Assembly: GCA_020002185.1 (NCBI GenBank)
Contig: CM034543.1
Span: 4,125,834-4,189,833 of the forward strand
DNA from: Paraescarpia echinospica
Lineage: Eukaryota > Annelida > Polychaeta > Sabellida > Siboglinidae
DNA: 64,000 nucleotides
Reading direction: 5' to 3'
This document shows, piece after piece, positions 12,901-22,566 of the stretch. A program made the translations under genes and the position numbers. The first letter of the stretch is position 1. Every line of letters begins with the position of its first letter. The notes under the pieces are model-generated. The model had not been told where the DNA came from. It worked only from the letters and a program-made list of their open reading frames with translations, and searched no databases.

Positions 12901-15900
12901 GAAGTAGGTCATCAGATGTACTGTAAGATGTGACATAGGTCATCAGATGTACTGTGTAAGTTGTGATGCAGGTCAGCAGATGTATTGTGTAAGTTGTGAT
13001 GTAGGTCATCAGATGTACTGTGTAAGTTGTGACATAGGTCATCAGATGTACTCTGTAAGTTGAGATGTAGGTCATCAGATGTACTATACAAGTTGTCATG
13101 ATATATTGTGATGCAGGTCAGCAGGTGTACTCTACAAGTTGTCATGATATATTGTGATGCAGGTCAGCAGGTGTACTGTGTAAGTTGTCATGCAAGTCAG
13201 CAGGTGTACTGTGTAAGTTGTGATGTAGGTCATCAGATGTACTATACAAGTTCTCATGATATATTGTGATGTAGGTCAGCAGGTGTACTGTGTAAGTTGT
13301 GATGTAGGTCAGCAGGTGTACTGTGTAAGATGTGATGTAGGTCATCAGATATACAAGTTGTCATGATATATTGTGATGCAAGTCAGCAGGTGTACTGTGT
13401 AAGTTGTGATGTAGGTCAGCAGGTGTACTGTACAAGTTGTCATGATATATTGTGATGCAGGTCAGCAGGTGTACTGTGTAAGTTGTGATGCAGGTCAGCA
13501 GGTGTACTGTGTAAGTTGTGATGCAGGTCAGCAGGTGTACTGTGTGCGCAGCAAATGTGGGAAACAGCTGGCTCTGGAAGCTTCTGCTGATGCTGATCTC
13601 GTCAGCACAATACCTGAGTCAGCAACACCTGCAGCACTGGGCTATGCAGCACAGGTGAGTAATGCGTGCTGCATGAACAGGTAACACACTCACCGACGAT
13701 GCAGGTGGGTTAAAAAAAACTGGCAGGAAAATATCCTGTGATGAGTGGTTAGATACAAGACAGTAGGAATGATGTTCTGCATTAAAGGTGCACCTCAGTT
13801 TGATTTTTTCACTTTTCTCATTTCAAATAAATTTTGCAGTAAACAAATCTATCTAATATCCACTACAATAGTAGTTTGTATTCGTGCAACATTCTTATGT
13901 AGGTTTGGTGAAATCACCAGTCAAATTATTAATTTATTTATAAATATATATATATTTAAATATTCATACAAATGCATGATATGATTATGCACATGTTTCA
14001 GTGTTGGTGTCAACTTTTTATGCTCTGTTGATAACAACAAGTTCAGCGGTTTGAAAGCTGATTATTGGCTTGGCAAATGACTATAGCAAATTACCAAACA
14101 AATAACTCTCATTTCCTTTGAACACTTAAAAAGAAGTACACATTTTATTATGCTGCCTGCAGGGATTACTTAAATTGTAAATTGAACATCAAAGAATCAG
14201 ATTCGTAATTAGCTAAACCAGACGATGAAGCAGCTTTACATAGTGTGCAATGCTGCATTTTAAATCGTTGACATGTATGTTTCAGTCTGGGTTGCCATAC
14301 GTCGAAGTCTTGTGCAAGAATCGCTATATTGGTCGTACCTTCATCCAGCCCAGTATGCGACTGAGAAAGCTCGGAGTGGCCAAAAAGTTTGGGGCACTTT
14401 CTGCCAACTTCCTTGGCAAACGAATCGTTCTTGTCGATGACTCGATCGTACGAGGGAACACAATGGGGCGTATTGTGAAACTTCTCAAAGGCGCAGGAGC
14501 AAAAGAGGTAGACTGTTCTTGCCCTTGTCTTCGTTTAGTCGGTGTGTGGTTGGAATGTTCCTATGTCAAGTTTAAGGATTGAGTAATGTGGTGTAATAAA
14601 AGTTGCTTAAAATCCTCTTACTCCAGTCGATCTGTTGTGATTCCCAACTGCCGAAAAAAGGGGGGTGTGCTGGAAAAGCTGGATTTCAGGGATTCATGCA
14701 TAGAGTGCCAAGTACAGGACATTATATCATTTGAAAACTTATTCTATTTGCTATATACTAGGGCTACTGTGTTCGTTTTATTAAGCGTGCAGTATAACTA
14801 TTTTTTTAGCATCACCTATAGTTGTTTCTTACACTAGTGTAAAAAAGAGCTGCCATGTGCTATTTTGTGATGTTACTTTTTCAACTGTAACAGACCAGAT
14901 GGCACCACTCTACCTCATCACAAAGCCACTCCATTACGGCGCCAGTGACAGGGGTTTTAGGGAGTCTTGAATTTAGTGTGTCAATTTGTTTTATGTTTTC
15001 TAGCAGAGTCGCACAGTGTAAGTGTGACTGGAGAAGGCTTGTGTGCTGTAACCTCTGTCGCACAGTGTCAGTATGACTGGAGAAGACCTGTGTGCTGTAA
15101 CCTCTGTGGCACAGTGTCAGTATGACTGGAGAAGGCCTGTGTGCTGTAACCTCTGTCGCACAGTGTCAATATGACTGGAGAAGACATGTGTGCTGTAACC
15201 TCTGTGACACAGTGTCAGTATGACTGGAGAAGGCCTGTGTGCTGTAACCTCTGTGGCACAGTGTCAGTATGACTGGAGAAGGCTTGTGTGCTGTAACCTC
15301 TGTGGCACAGTGTCAGTATGACTGGAGAAGGCCTGTGTGCTGTAACCTCTGTGGCACAGTGTCAGTATGACTGGAGAAGACCTGTGTGCAGTAACCTCTG
15401 TGGCACAGTGTCAGTATGACTGGAGAAGACCTGTGTGCTGTAACCTCTATGGCACATTGTCAGTATGACTGGAGAAGGCCTATGTGCTGTAACCTCTGTG
15501 ACACAGTGTCAGTATGACTGGAGAAGGCCTGTGTGCTGTAACCTCTGTGGCACAGTGTCAGTATGACTGGAGAAGACCTGTGTGCTGTAACCTCTGTAGC
15601 ACAGTGTCAGTATGACTGGAGAAGGCCTGTATGCTGTAACCTCTATGGCACAGTGTCAGTATGACTGGAGAAGTCCTGTGTGCTGTAACCTCTATGGCAC
15701 AGTGTCAGTATGACTGGAGAAGACCTGTGTGCTGTAACCTCTGTGGCACAGTGTCAGTATGACCGGAGAAGGCCTGTGTGCTGTAACCTCTGTGGCACAG
15801 TGTCAGTATGACCGGAGAAGGCCTGTGGCTGTAACCTCTGTGGCACAGTGTCAGTATGACTGGAGAAGGTCTGTGTGCTGTAACCTCTGTGGCACAGTGT

Positions 15901-18900
15901 CAGTATGACCGGAGAAGGCCTGTGTGCTGTAGCCTCTATGGCACAGTGTCAGTATGACTGGAGAAGACCTGTGTGCTGTAACCACTGGGACAATGTCAGT
16001 ATGACTGGAGAAGACCTGTGTGCTGTAACCTCTATGGCACAGTGTCAGTATGACTGGAGAAGGCCTGTGTGCTGTAACCTCTGTGGCACAGTGTCAGTAT
16101 GACTGGAGAAGGCCTGTGTGCTGTAACCTCTGTGGCACAGTGTCAGTATGACTGGAGAAGACCTGTGTGCAGTAACCTCTGTAGCACAGTGTCAGTATGC
16201 CTGGAGAAGACCTGTGTGCTGTAACCTCTATGGCACAGTGTCAGTATGACCGGAGAAGACCTGTGTGCGGTAACCTCTATGGCACAGTGTCAGTATGACT
16301 GGAGAAGACCTGTGTGCTGTAACCTTTATGGCACAGTGTCAGTATGACTGGAGAAGACGTGTGTGCTGTAACCTCTATGGCACAGTGTCAGTATGACTGG
16401 AGAAGGCCTGTGTGCTGTAACCTCTATGGCACAGTGTCAGTATGACTGGAGAAGACCGGTGTGCTGTAACCTCTGTAGCACAGTGTCAGTATGACTGGAG
16501 AAGACCTGTGTGCTGTAACCTCTATGACACAGTGTCAGTATGACTGGAGAAGGCCTGTGTGCTGTAACCTCTGTGGCACAGTGTCAGTATGACTGGAGAA
16601 GACCTGTGTGCAGTAACCTCTGTAGCACAGTGTCAGTATGCCTGGAGAAGACCTGTGTGCTGTAACCTCTATGGCACAGTGTCAGTATGACCGGAGAAGA
16701 CCTGTGTGCTGTAACCTCTATGGCACAGTGTCAGTATGACTGGAGAAGACCTGTGTGCTGTAACCTCTATGGCACAGTGTCAGTATGACTGGAGAAGACC
16801 TGTGTGCTGTAACCTCTATGGCACAGTGTCAGTATGACTGGAGAAGGCCTGTATGCTGTAACCTCTATGGCACAGTGTCAGTATGACTGGAGAAGGCCTG
16901 TGTGCTGTAACCTCTATGGCACAGTGTCAGTATGACTGGAGAAGACCTGTGTGCTGTAACCTCTGTAGCACAGTGTCAGTATGACTGGAGAAGACCTGTG
17001 TGCCATAACCTCTGTGGCACAGTGTCAGTATGACGGGAGAAGACCTGTGTGCTGTAACCTCTGTGGCACAGTGTCAGTATGACTGGAGAAGACCTGTGTG
17101 CTGTAACCTCTATGGCACATTGTCAGTATGACTGGAGAAGGCCTGTGTGCTGTAACCTCTGTGACACAGTGTCAGTATGACTGGAGAAGGCCTGTGTGCT
17201 GTAACCTCTGTGGCACAGTGTCAGTATGACTGGAGAAGACCTGTGTGCTGTAACCTCTGTAGCACAGTGTCAGTATGACTGGAGAAGACCTGTGTGCTGT
17301 AACCTCTGTAGCACAGTGTCAGTATGACTGGAGAAGACCTGTGTGCTGTAAACTCTATGGCACAGTGTCAGTATGACTGGAGAAGACCTGTGTGCTGTAA
17401 CCTCTATGGCACAGTGTCAGTATGACTGGAGAAGGCTGTGTGCTGTAGCACAGTGTCAGTATGACTGGAGAAGACCTGTGTGCTGTAACCTCTATGACAC
17501 AGTGTCAGTATGACTGGAGAAGGCCTGTGTGCTGTAACCTCTGTGGCACAGTGTCAGTATGACTGGAGAAGACCTGTGTGCAGTAACCTCTGTAGCACAG
17601 TGTCAGTATGCCTGGAGAAGACCTGTGTGCTGTAACCTCTATGGCACAGTGTCAGTATGACCGGAGAAGACCTGTGTGCGGTAACCTCTATGGCACAGTG
17701 TCAGTATGACTGGAGAAGACCTGTGTGCTGTAACCTCTATGGCACAGTGTCAGTATGACTGGAGAAGACGTGTGTGCTGTAACCTCTATGGCACAGTGTC
17801 AGTATGACTGGAGAAGGCCTGTGTGCTGTAACCTCTATGGCACAGTGTCAGTATTACTGGAGAAGACCTGTGTGCTGTAACCTCTATGGCACAGTGTCAG
17901 TATGACTGGAGAAGGCCTGTGTGCTGTAACCTCTATGGCACAGTGTCAGTATGACTGGAGAAGGCCTGTGTGCTGTAACCTCTATGGCACAGTGTCAGTA
18001 TGACTGGAGAAGGCGTGTGTGCTGTAACCTCTATGGCACAGTGTCAGTATGACTGGAGAAGACCTGTGTGCTGTAACCTCTGTAGCACAGTGTCAGTATG
18101 ACTGGAGAAGACCTGTGTGCCGTAACCTCTGTGGCACAGTGTCAGTATGACGGGAGAAGACCTGTGTGCTGTAACCTCTGTGGCACAGTGTCAGTATGAC
18201 TGGAGAAGACCTGTGTGCTGTAACCTCTATGGCACAGTGTCAGTATGACTGGAGAAGACCTGTGTGCTGTAGCCTCTGTGGCACAGTGTCAGTATGACTG
18301 GAGAAGACCTGTGAGCTGTAACCTCTGTGGCACAGTGTCAGTATGACTGGAGAAGGCCTGTGTGCTGTAACCTCTGTGGCACAGTGTCAGTATGACTGAA
18401 GAAGGCCTGTGTGCTGTAACTTCTGTGGCACAGTGTCAGTATAACTGGAGAAGGCCTGTGTGGTGTAACCTCTGTGGCACAGTGTCAGTATGACTGGAGA
18501 AGGCCTGTATGCTGTAACCTCTGTGGCACAGTGTCAGTATGACTGGAGAAGACCTGTGTGCTGTAACCTCTGTGGCACAGTGTCAGTATGACCGGAGAAG
18601 ACCTGTGTGCTGTAACCTCTGTGGCACAGTGTCAGTATGACCGGAGAAGACCTGTGTGCAGTAGCCTCTGTGGCACAGTGTCAGTATGACTGGAGAAGGT
18701 CTGTGTGCTGTAACCTCGTGGCACAGTGTCAGTATGACTGGAGAAGGCCTGTGTGCTGTAACCTCTGTGGCACAGTGTCAGTATGACTGGAGAAGGCCTG
18801 TGTGCTGTAACCTCTGTGGCACAGTGTCAGTATGACTGGAGAAGGCCTGTGTGCTGTAACCTCTGTGGCACAGTGTCAGTATGACTGGAGAAGGCCTGTG

Positions 18901-21900
18901 TGCTGTAACCTCTGTGGCACGGTGTCAGTATAACCAGAGAAGGCCTGTGTGCTGTAACCTCTGTGGCACAGTGTCAGTATAACCAGAGAAGGCCTGTGTG
19001 TTGTAGCCTCTGTGGCACTGTCAGTATGACTGGAGAAGACCTGTGAGCTGTAACCTCTGTGGCACAGTGTCAGTATGACTGGAGAAGGCTTGTGTGCTGT
19101 AACCTCTGTGGCACAGTGTCAGTATGACTGGAGAAGACCTGTGTGCTGTAACCTCTGTGGCACAGTGTCAGTATGACTGGAGAAGGCCTGTGTGCTGTAA
19201 CCTCTGTGGCACAGTGTCAGTATGACTGGAGAAGGCCTGTGTGCTGTAACCTCTGTGGCACAGTGTCAGTATGACTGGAGAAGGCCTGTGTGCTGTAACC
19301 TCTGTGGCAAAGTGTCACTATGACTGGAGAAGACCTGTGTGCTGTAACCTCTGTGGCACAGTGTCAGTATGACTGGAGAAGACCTGTGTGCTGTAACCTC
19401 TATGGCACAGTGTCAGTATGACCGGAGAAGACCTGTATGCTGTAACCTCTATGGCACAGTGTCAGTATGACCGGAGAAGACCTGCGTACTGTAACCTCTA
19501 TGGCACAGTGTCAGTATGACCGGAGAAGACCTGTGTGCAGTAACCTCTGTGGCACAGTGTCAGTATGACTGGAGAAGACCTGTGTGCTGTAACCTCTATG
19601 GCACATTGTCAGTATGACTGGAGAAGGCCTGTGTGCTGTAACCTCTGTGACACAGTGTCAGTATGACTGGAGAAGGCCTGTGTGCTGTAACCTCTGTGGC
19701 ACAGTGTCAGTGTGACTGGAGAAGGCCTGTGTGCTGTAACCTCTATGGCACAGTGTCAGTATGACTGGAGAAGGCCTGTGTGCTGTAACCTCTGTGACAC
19801 AGTGTCAGTGTGACTGGAGAAGGCCTGTGTGCTGTAACCTCTGTGGCACAGTGTCAGTGTGACTGGAGAAGGCCTGTGTGCTGTAACCTCTGTGGCACAG
19901 TGTCACTATGACTGGAGAAGACCTGTGTGCTGTAACCTCTGTGGCACAGTGTCAGTATGACTGGAGAAGGTCTGTGTGCTGTAACCTCTATGGCACAGTG
20001 TCAGTATGACTGGAGAAGACCTGTGTGCTGTAACCTCTATGGCACAGTGTCAGTATGACCGGAGAAGACCTGTGTGCTGTAACCTCTATGGCACAGTGTC
20101 AGTATGACTGGAGAAGACCTGTGTGCTGTAACCTCTATGGCACAGTGTCAGTATGACTGGAAAAGGCCTGTGTGCAGTAACCTCTGTGGCACAGTGTCAC
20201 TATGACTGGAGAAGACCTGTGTGCTGTAGCCTCTGTGGCACAGTGTCAGTATGACCGGAGAAGGCCTGTGTGCTGTAGCCTCTGTGGCACAGTGTCAGTA
20301 TGACCAGAGAGGGCCTGTGTGCTGCAGCCTATGTGGCACTGTGTCAGTATGACCAGAGAAGGCCTGTGTGCTGTAACCTCTGTAGCACAGTGTCAGTATG
20401 ACCAGATAGGGCCTGTGTGCTGTAGCCTCTGTGGCACAATGTCAGTATGACCAGAGAGGGCCTGTGTGCTGTAGCCTCTGTAGCATAGTGTCAGTATGAC
20501 CAAAAAGGGCCTGTGTGCTGTAGCCTCTGTGGCACATGGATGTAACATGTTGGTTGCTTCGCAGGTTCACGTCAGGATAGCGTCTCCACCCCTCAAACAC
20601 CCCTGCTACATGGGCATCAACATCCCTACCAAGGAAGAGCTCATTGCTAACAAGATGTCTATTAACGAGTTGGCAAAACAGATGGGTGAGTATTGTTGTA
20701 CAGCATTAGTATTACACTAGTGTTGTTGTACAGGCACAGGGTTGCCACTGGGTACAGCATTAGTATTACAGTAGTGTTGTACAGGCACAGGGTCGCCACT
20801 GGGGACAGCATTAGTATTACAGTAGTGTTGTTGTACAGGCACAGGGTCGCCACTGGGGACAGCATTAGCATTACAGTAGTGTTGTTGTACAGGCACAGGG
20901 TCGCCAGTGGGGACAGCATTAGCATTACAGTAGTGTTGTTGTACAGGCACAGGGTCGCCACTGGGGACAGCATTAGCATTACAGTAGTGTTGTTGTACAG
21001 GCACAGGGTCGCCACTGGGGACAGCATTAGTATTACAGTAGTGTTGTTGTACAGGTACAGGGTTGCCACTGGGGACAGCATTAGTATTACAGTAGTGTTG
21101 TTGTACAGGCACAGGGTCGCCAGTGGGGACAGCATTAGCATTACAGTAGTGTTGTTGTACAGGCACAGGGTCGCCACTGGGGACAGCATTAGCATTACAG
21201 TAGTGTTGTTGTACAGGCACAGGGTCGCCACTGGGGACAGCATTAGTATTACAGTAGTGTTGTTGTACAGGTACAGGGTTGCCACTGGGGACAGCATTAG
21301 TATTACAGTAGTGTTGTTGTACAGGCACAGGGTCGCCACTGGGGACAGCATTAGCATTACAGTAGTGTTGTTGTACAGGCACAGGGTCGCCAGTGGGGAC
21401 AGCATTAGCATTACAGTAGTGTTGTTGTACAGGCACAGGGTCGCCACTGGGTACAGCATTAGTATTACAGTAGTGTTGTTGTACAGGCACAGGGTCGCCA
21501 CTGGGTACAGCATTAGTATTACAGTAGTGTTGTTGTACAGGTACAGGGTTGCCACTGGGGACAGCATTAGCATTACAGTAGTGTTGTTGTACAGGTACAG
21601 GGTTGCCACTGGGGACAGCATTAGCATTACAGTAGTGTTGTTGTACAGGCACAGGGTCGCCACTGGGGACAGCATTAGCATTACAGTAGTGTTGTACAGG
21701 CACAGGGTCGCCACTGGGGACAGCATTAGCATTACAGTAGTGTTGTTGTACAGGTACAGGGTTGCCACTGGGGACAGCATTAGTATTACAGTAGTGTTGT
21801 TGTACAGGTACAGGGTCGCCACTGGGGACAGCATTAGCATTACAGTAGTGTTGTTGTACAGGTACAGTGTCATAGGTACTTTTTAACACATTTGTTTGGT

Positions 21901-22566
21901 CTGTAGGTTATAATAGATATAATTTGTACTTTTTAACCCATTTGGGTGGTTTCTAGGTTATAGTAGATATAATTTGTACTTTTTAACACAATTGGGTGGT
22001 CTGTAGGTTATAAAAGATATAATTGGTACTTTTTAACACATTTATATGGTCTGTAGGTTATAATAGATATAATTTGTACTATTTAACACATTTGTTTTAT
22101 CTTTAGGTTATAATATTCATAATTTGTACTTTTTAACACATCTGTGTGGTCTGTAGGTTATAATAGATATAATTTGTACTTTTTAACACATTTGTGTTAT
22201 CTTTAGGTTATAATAGATATAATATGTACTTTTTAATACATTTGTGTGGTCTGTAGGTTATAATATATATAAAATTTGTACTTTTTAACACTTTTGTGTG
22301 GTCTGTAGGTTATAATATATATAAAATTTGTACTTTTTAACATGATGTTATGATAAAAGCGAACAGACAAACTCCCTTTAAGAAGAAGTGTTTGCGTACA
22401 CCAGTAGTTTGCTGTGTCTGTTGTAGATGCTGACAGCCTGGTCTACCTTTCGGTGGATGGACTTGTGGCCGCAGTCCGCAGTGGCATCAACAAGTCTCAC
22501 CTACCTCATACTGGACACTGCACGGCCTGTCTCACTGGACACTACCCCGTCGATCTGGTGTGGTGA
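3803..22566 (+). CDS. PPAT: Amidophosphoribosyltransferase (glutamine PRPP amidotransferase), 5'-partial, ten exons
   Basis: Catalyses the first committed step of de novo purine synthesis: PRPP plus glutamine gives phosphoribosylamine, in the cytosol. Joined exons: 3803-3939, 6765-6898, 7564-7676, 11013-11161, 11660-11803, 12312-12440, 13527-13654, 14286-14507, 20565-20685, 22427-22566. All junctions are GT-AG, phases agree throughout, and about 471 residues result. Visible family features, in order: glutaminase motifs GQESAGI, GHTRYST and HNGELVN; the [13 protein letters not shown] segment; [10 protein letters not shown]; the PRPP loop [12 protein letters not shown]; and the expected Fe-S cysteines in [16 protein letters not shown] and CTACLTG. 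It ends PVDLVW, as the family does. The N-terminal exon with the cysteine nucleophile lies outside the window. No frameshift or stop was seen in any exon, so the gene looks functional. About 12.9 kb of the 18.8-kb span is tandem repeat in introns. Recognition is by recalled family motifs, not a database search. Confidence 0.96.
3940..4249 (+). other. Unique 5' part of a PPAT intron
   Basis: Unique-looking sequence between the donor at 3940 and minisatellite B. The last ~45 bases already contain a diverged unit (TTGTTATGTAGATAACAC). No other feature seen. Confidence 0.5.
4250..6764 (+). repeat. Minisatellite B: 32-bp unit, splice acceptor plus edge of next PPAT exon, with higher-order structure
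   Basis: About 75-80 copies of a 32-bp unit: an acceptor-like part TTGTTATGTAG, then about 20 bases close to the start of the exon at 6765 (GTCACACAAGGTACTCAAC against exon GTCACACGAGGTACTCGAC). In one frame each unit spells GHTRYS, the conserved PPAT glutaminase motif. Marker variants containing CAGTTGTTACGTAGG recur at about 4417, 4801, 5312, 5823 and 6207, giving higher-order periods of about 384 and 511 bp. The array abuts the exon without unique intron sequence between them. Confidence 0.95.
6765..6898 (+). CDS. PPAT: PPAT exon: GHTRYST and HNGELVN motifs
   Basis: Begins with GT, completing a glycine codon, then [17 protein letters not shown] and [15 protein letters not shown]. The donor is GTAATC at 6899. 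These are the conserved glutaminase-domain segments of the family. The acceptor AG (6763-6764) is the last of dozens of identical repeat-borne AGs. Confidence 0.94.
6899..7563 (+). other. PPAT intron with a short tandem repeat
   Basis: AT-rich intron. The only structure seen is the 34-bp tandem repeat at about 7290-7530. Confidence 0.7.
7290..7530 (+). repeat. 34-bp tandem repeat, about 7 copies
   Basis: Units contain GTGCCATCAGGAGGATGGAC followed by CTTATATGTATC. Variants are CATGCCACC against AGTGCCATC, and one copy has an extra AGGA. It ends about 30 bp before the acceptor of the exon at 7564. Unlike minisatellites A, B and C, it shows no similarity to the exon edge. Confidence 0.9.
7564..7676 (+). 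CDS. PPAT: PPAT exon: [13 protein letters not shown] segment
   Basis: Encodes [20 protein letters not shown], then a [14 protein letters not shown] stretch. Acceptor TTGACAG, donor GTGGGT at 7677. It ends in phase 2, two bases of an arginine codon. Confidence 0.93.
7677..8489 (+). other. PPAT intron, left part
   Basis: No gene or repeat recognised. Small open frames on both strands here look random. Confidence 0.5.
8490..10605 (-). pseudogene. Degenerate Ty3/gypsy-like gag-pol relic inside a PPAT intron
   Basis: On the minus strand, fragments follow retrotransposon order: a gag-like stretch starting with ATG at 10605, helical gag segments (about 10122-9919 and 9813-9598), a damaged zinc-knuckle-like GHWATCC (about 9190), a protease/linker-like stretch (about 8960-8780), and an RT start with [17 protein letters not shown] (about 8620-8570). 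Frames change many times and stops interrupt each segment, so this is dead. No LTR pair was found. It sits antisense to PPAT in the 7677-11012 intron. Confidence 0.7.
9340..9680. repeat. 46-bp tandem repeat inside the gag relic
   Basis: About seven copies of a unit containing GATTCTTCACTCCTGCCGAT and GTTGTCAGCATTCCTTGCT. It lies in the gag-like region; 46 is not a multiple of three, so it expanded after, or caused, loss of the reading frame. Confidence 0.9.
11013..11161 (+). CDS. PPAT: PPAT exon: [18 protein letters not shown] segment
   Basis: Encodes [20 protein letters not shown], then [20 protein letters not shown]. Acceptor TTGCAG ending at 11012, donor GTGATT at 11162. [13 protein letters not shown] is a hallmark glutaminase-domain sequence of the family. 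Confidence 0.94.
11335..11405. repeat. Short ~13-bp tandem repeat
   Basis: Repeats of ACACATGGTCACCA, about five imperfect copies, in the intron between the exons at 11013 and 11660. Confidence 0.75.
11660..11803 (+). CDS. PPAT: PPAT exon: [10 protein letters not shown] and YYREILPG
   Basis: A variable serine-rich first half ([13 protein letters not shown]) precedes the conserved [20 protein letters not shown] and EILPG. Acceptor TTGTAG, donor GTGGGG at 11804. It ends in phase 1. Confidence 0.93.
11830..12060. repeat. Diverged ~55-65-bp intronic repeats
   Basis: Three to four imperfect copies rich in TGACATCATTGACATGAGATG and ATATCATTGATAA blocks. They are old and degraded compared with the neighbouring minisatellites. 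Confidence 0.6.
12312..12440 (+). CDS. PPAT: PPAT exon: [10 protein letters not shown]
   Basis: Encodes [15 protein letters not shown], then [27 protein letters not shown] is a near-invariant family motif. Acceptor TTGCAG at 12306-12311, donor GTACTG at 12441. Ends in phase 1. Confidence 0.95.
12553..13526 (+). repeat. Minisatellite C: 33-bp unit, splice acceptor plus edge of next PPAT exon, with embedded GTAAGT
   Basis: About 29-30 units of 33 bp, with a few truncated or rearranged ones containing TGTCATGATATATTG. Each holds GTGATGCAG, then about 19 bases matching the start of the exon at 13527 (GTCAGCAGGTGTACTGTGT). In the repeat these run into AAGTTGTGATG, creating a consensus donor GTAAGT. 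The frame of the real exon is open through the last copies and spells [11 protein letters not shown] with an 11-residue period. Distal units have GTCATCAGATG instead of GTCAGCAGGTG, so copies near the exon are closest to it. Confidence 0.95.
13527..13654 (+). CDS. PPAT: PPAT exon: first Fe-S cysteine and [20 protein letters not shown]
   Basis: Encodes [18 protein letters not shown], then [20 protein letters not shown]. The cysteine in SKCGKQ matches a cluster ligand position of the family. Donor GTGAGT at 13655. It ends in phase 0. Confidence 0.95.
13655..14285 (+). other. AT-rich PPAT intron
   Basis: Unique AT-rich sequence. No repeat or other gene seen. Confidence 0.6.
14286..14507 (+). 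CDS. PPAT: PPAT exon: PRPP-binding phosphoribosyltransferase core
   Basis: Encodes [34 protein letters not shown], and the PRPP loop [14 protein letters not shown] with its two adjacent aspartates. Acceptor TTTCAG, donor GTAGAC at 14508. 74 whole codons, phase 0 at both ends. Confidence 0.96.
14508..15009 (+). other. PPAT intron, unique 5' part
   Basis: Unique sequence between the donor at 14508 and minisatellite D. Nothing recognised. Confidence 0.5.
15010..20545 (+). repeat. Minisatellite D: 49-bp unit, about 113 copies, 5.5 kb
   Basis: Unit: TGTCAGTATGACTGGAGAAG, then ACCTGTGTGCTGTAACCTCT and GTGGCACAG. It fills most of the intron between the exons at 14286 and 20565. Variants (GAAGAC/GAAGGC, GTGGCAC/ATGGCAC/GTAGCAC, GACTGG/GACCGG) alternate in mixed blocks and some multi-unit runs recur (16180-16430 resembles 17590-17840), so segments larger than one unit have duplicated. 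The most distal copies near 20300-20540 are the most diverged. Each unit carries a branch-site-like CTGTAAC followed by CTCTGTGGCACAG, resembling a 3' splice site. Confidence 0.97.
20565..20685 (+). CDS. PPAT: PPAT exon: second Fe-S cysteine, [14 protein letters not shown]
   Basis: Encodes [20 protein letters not shown], then [20 protein letters not shown]. The cysteine of [10 protein letters not shown] is the expected cluster ligand. Acceptor TTCGCAG, donor GTGAGT at 20686. Ends in phase 1. Confidence 0.96.
20690..21870. repeat. Minisatellite E: 54-bp unit, about 22 copies, open on both strands
   Basis: Starts within 5 bp of the donor of the exon at 20565. Units contain GTTGTTGTACAGGCACAGGG, then TCGCCACTGGGGACAGCATT and AGTATTACAGTAGT. 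Because 54 is a multiple of three and the unit lacks stops in several frames, long open frames (about 390-400 codons) exist on both strands. These are repeat artefacts, not genes. Confidence 0.97.
21880..22345. repeat. Tandem repeat F: ~50-bp AT-rich unit, about 9 copies
   Basis: Units contain GGTCTGTAGGTTATAATAG and AATTTGTACTTTTTAACACA, lying between minisatellite E and the last PPAT exon. The copies are more diverged than E. Confidence 0.93.
22427..22566 (+). CDS. PPAT: PPAT terminal exon: CTAC Fe-S motif and stop
   Basis: Encodes [20 protein letters not shown], then the [17 protein letters not shown] terminus with the paired cysteines of the cluster, and TGA at 22564-22566. Acceptor TTGTAG. 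No obvious AATAAA follows within about 500 bp. Confidence 0.96.

Noticed and set aside
12545..13345. Minus-strand frames with repeated [14 protein letters not shown] peptides
   Set aside because: Reverse reading of the 33-bp minisatellite C.
15010..20545. Regular array reminiscent of a CRISPR locus
   Set aside because: Units are contiguous variants of one 49-bp sequence without unique spacers, and the locus is an intron of a eukaryotic gene.
20662..21889. Three ~390-400-codon open frames on both strands
   Set aside because: Created by a stop-free 54-bp repeat; no start context, no domain, and they overlap a PPAT exon and intron.
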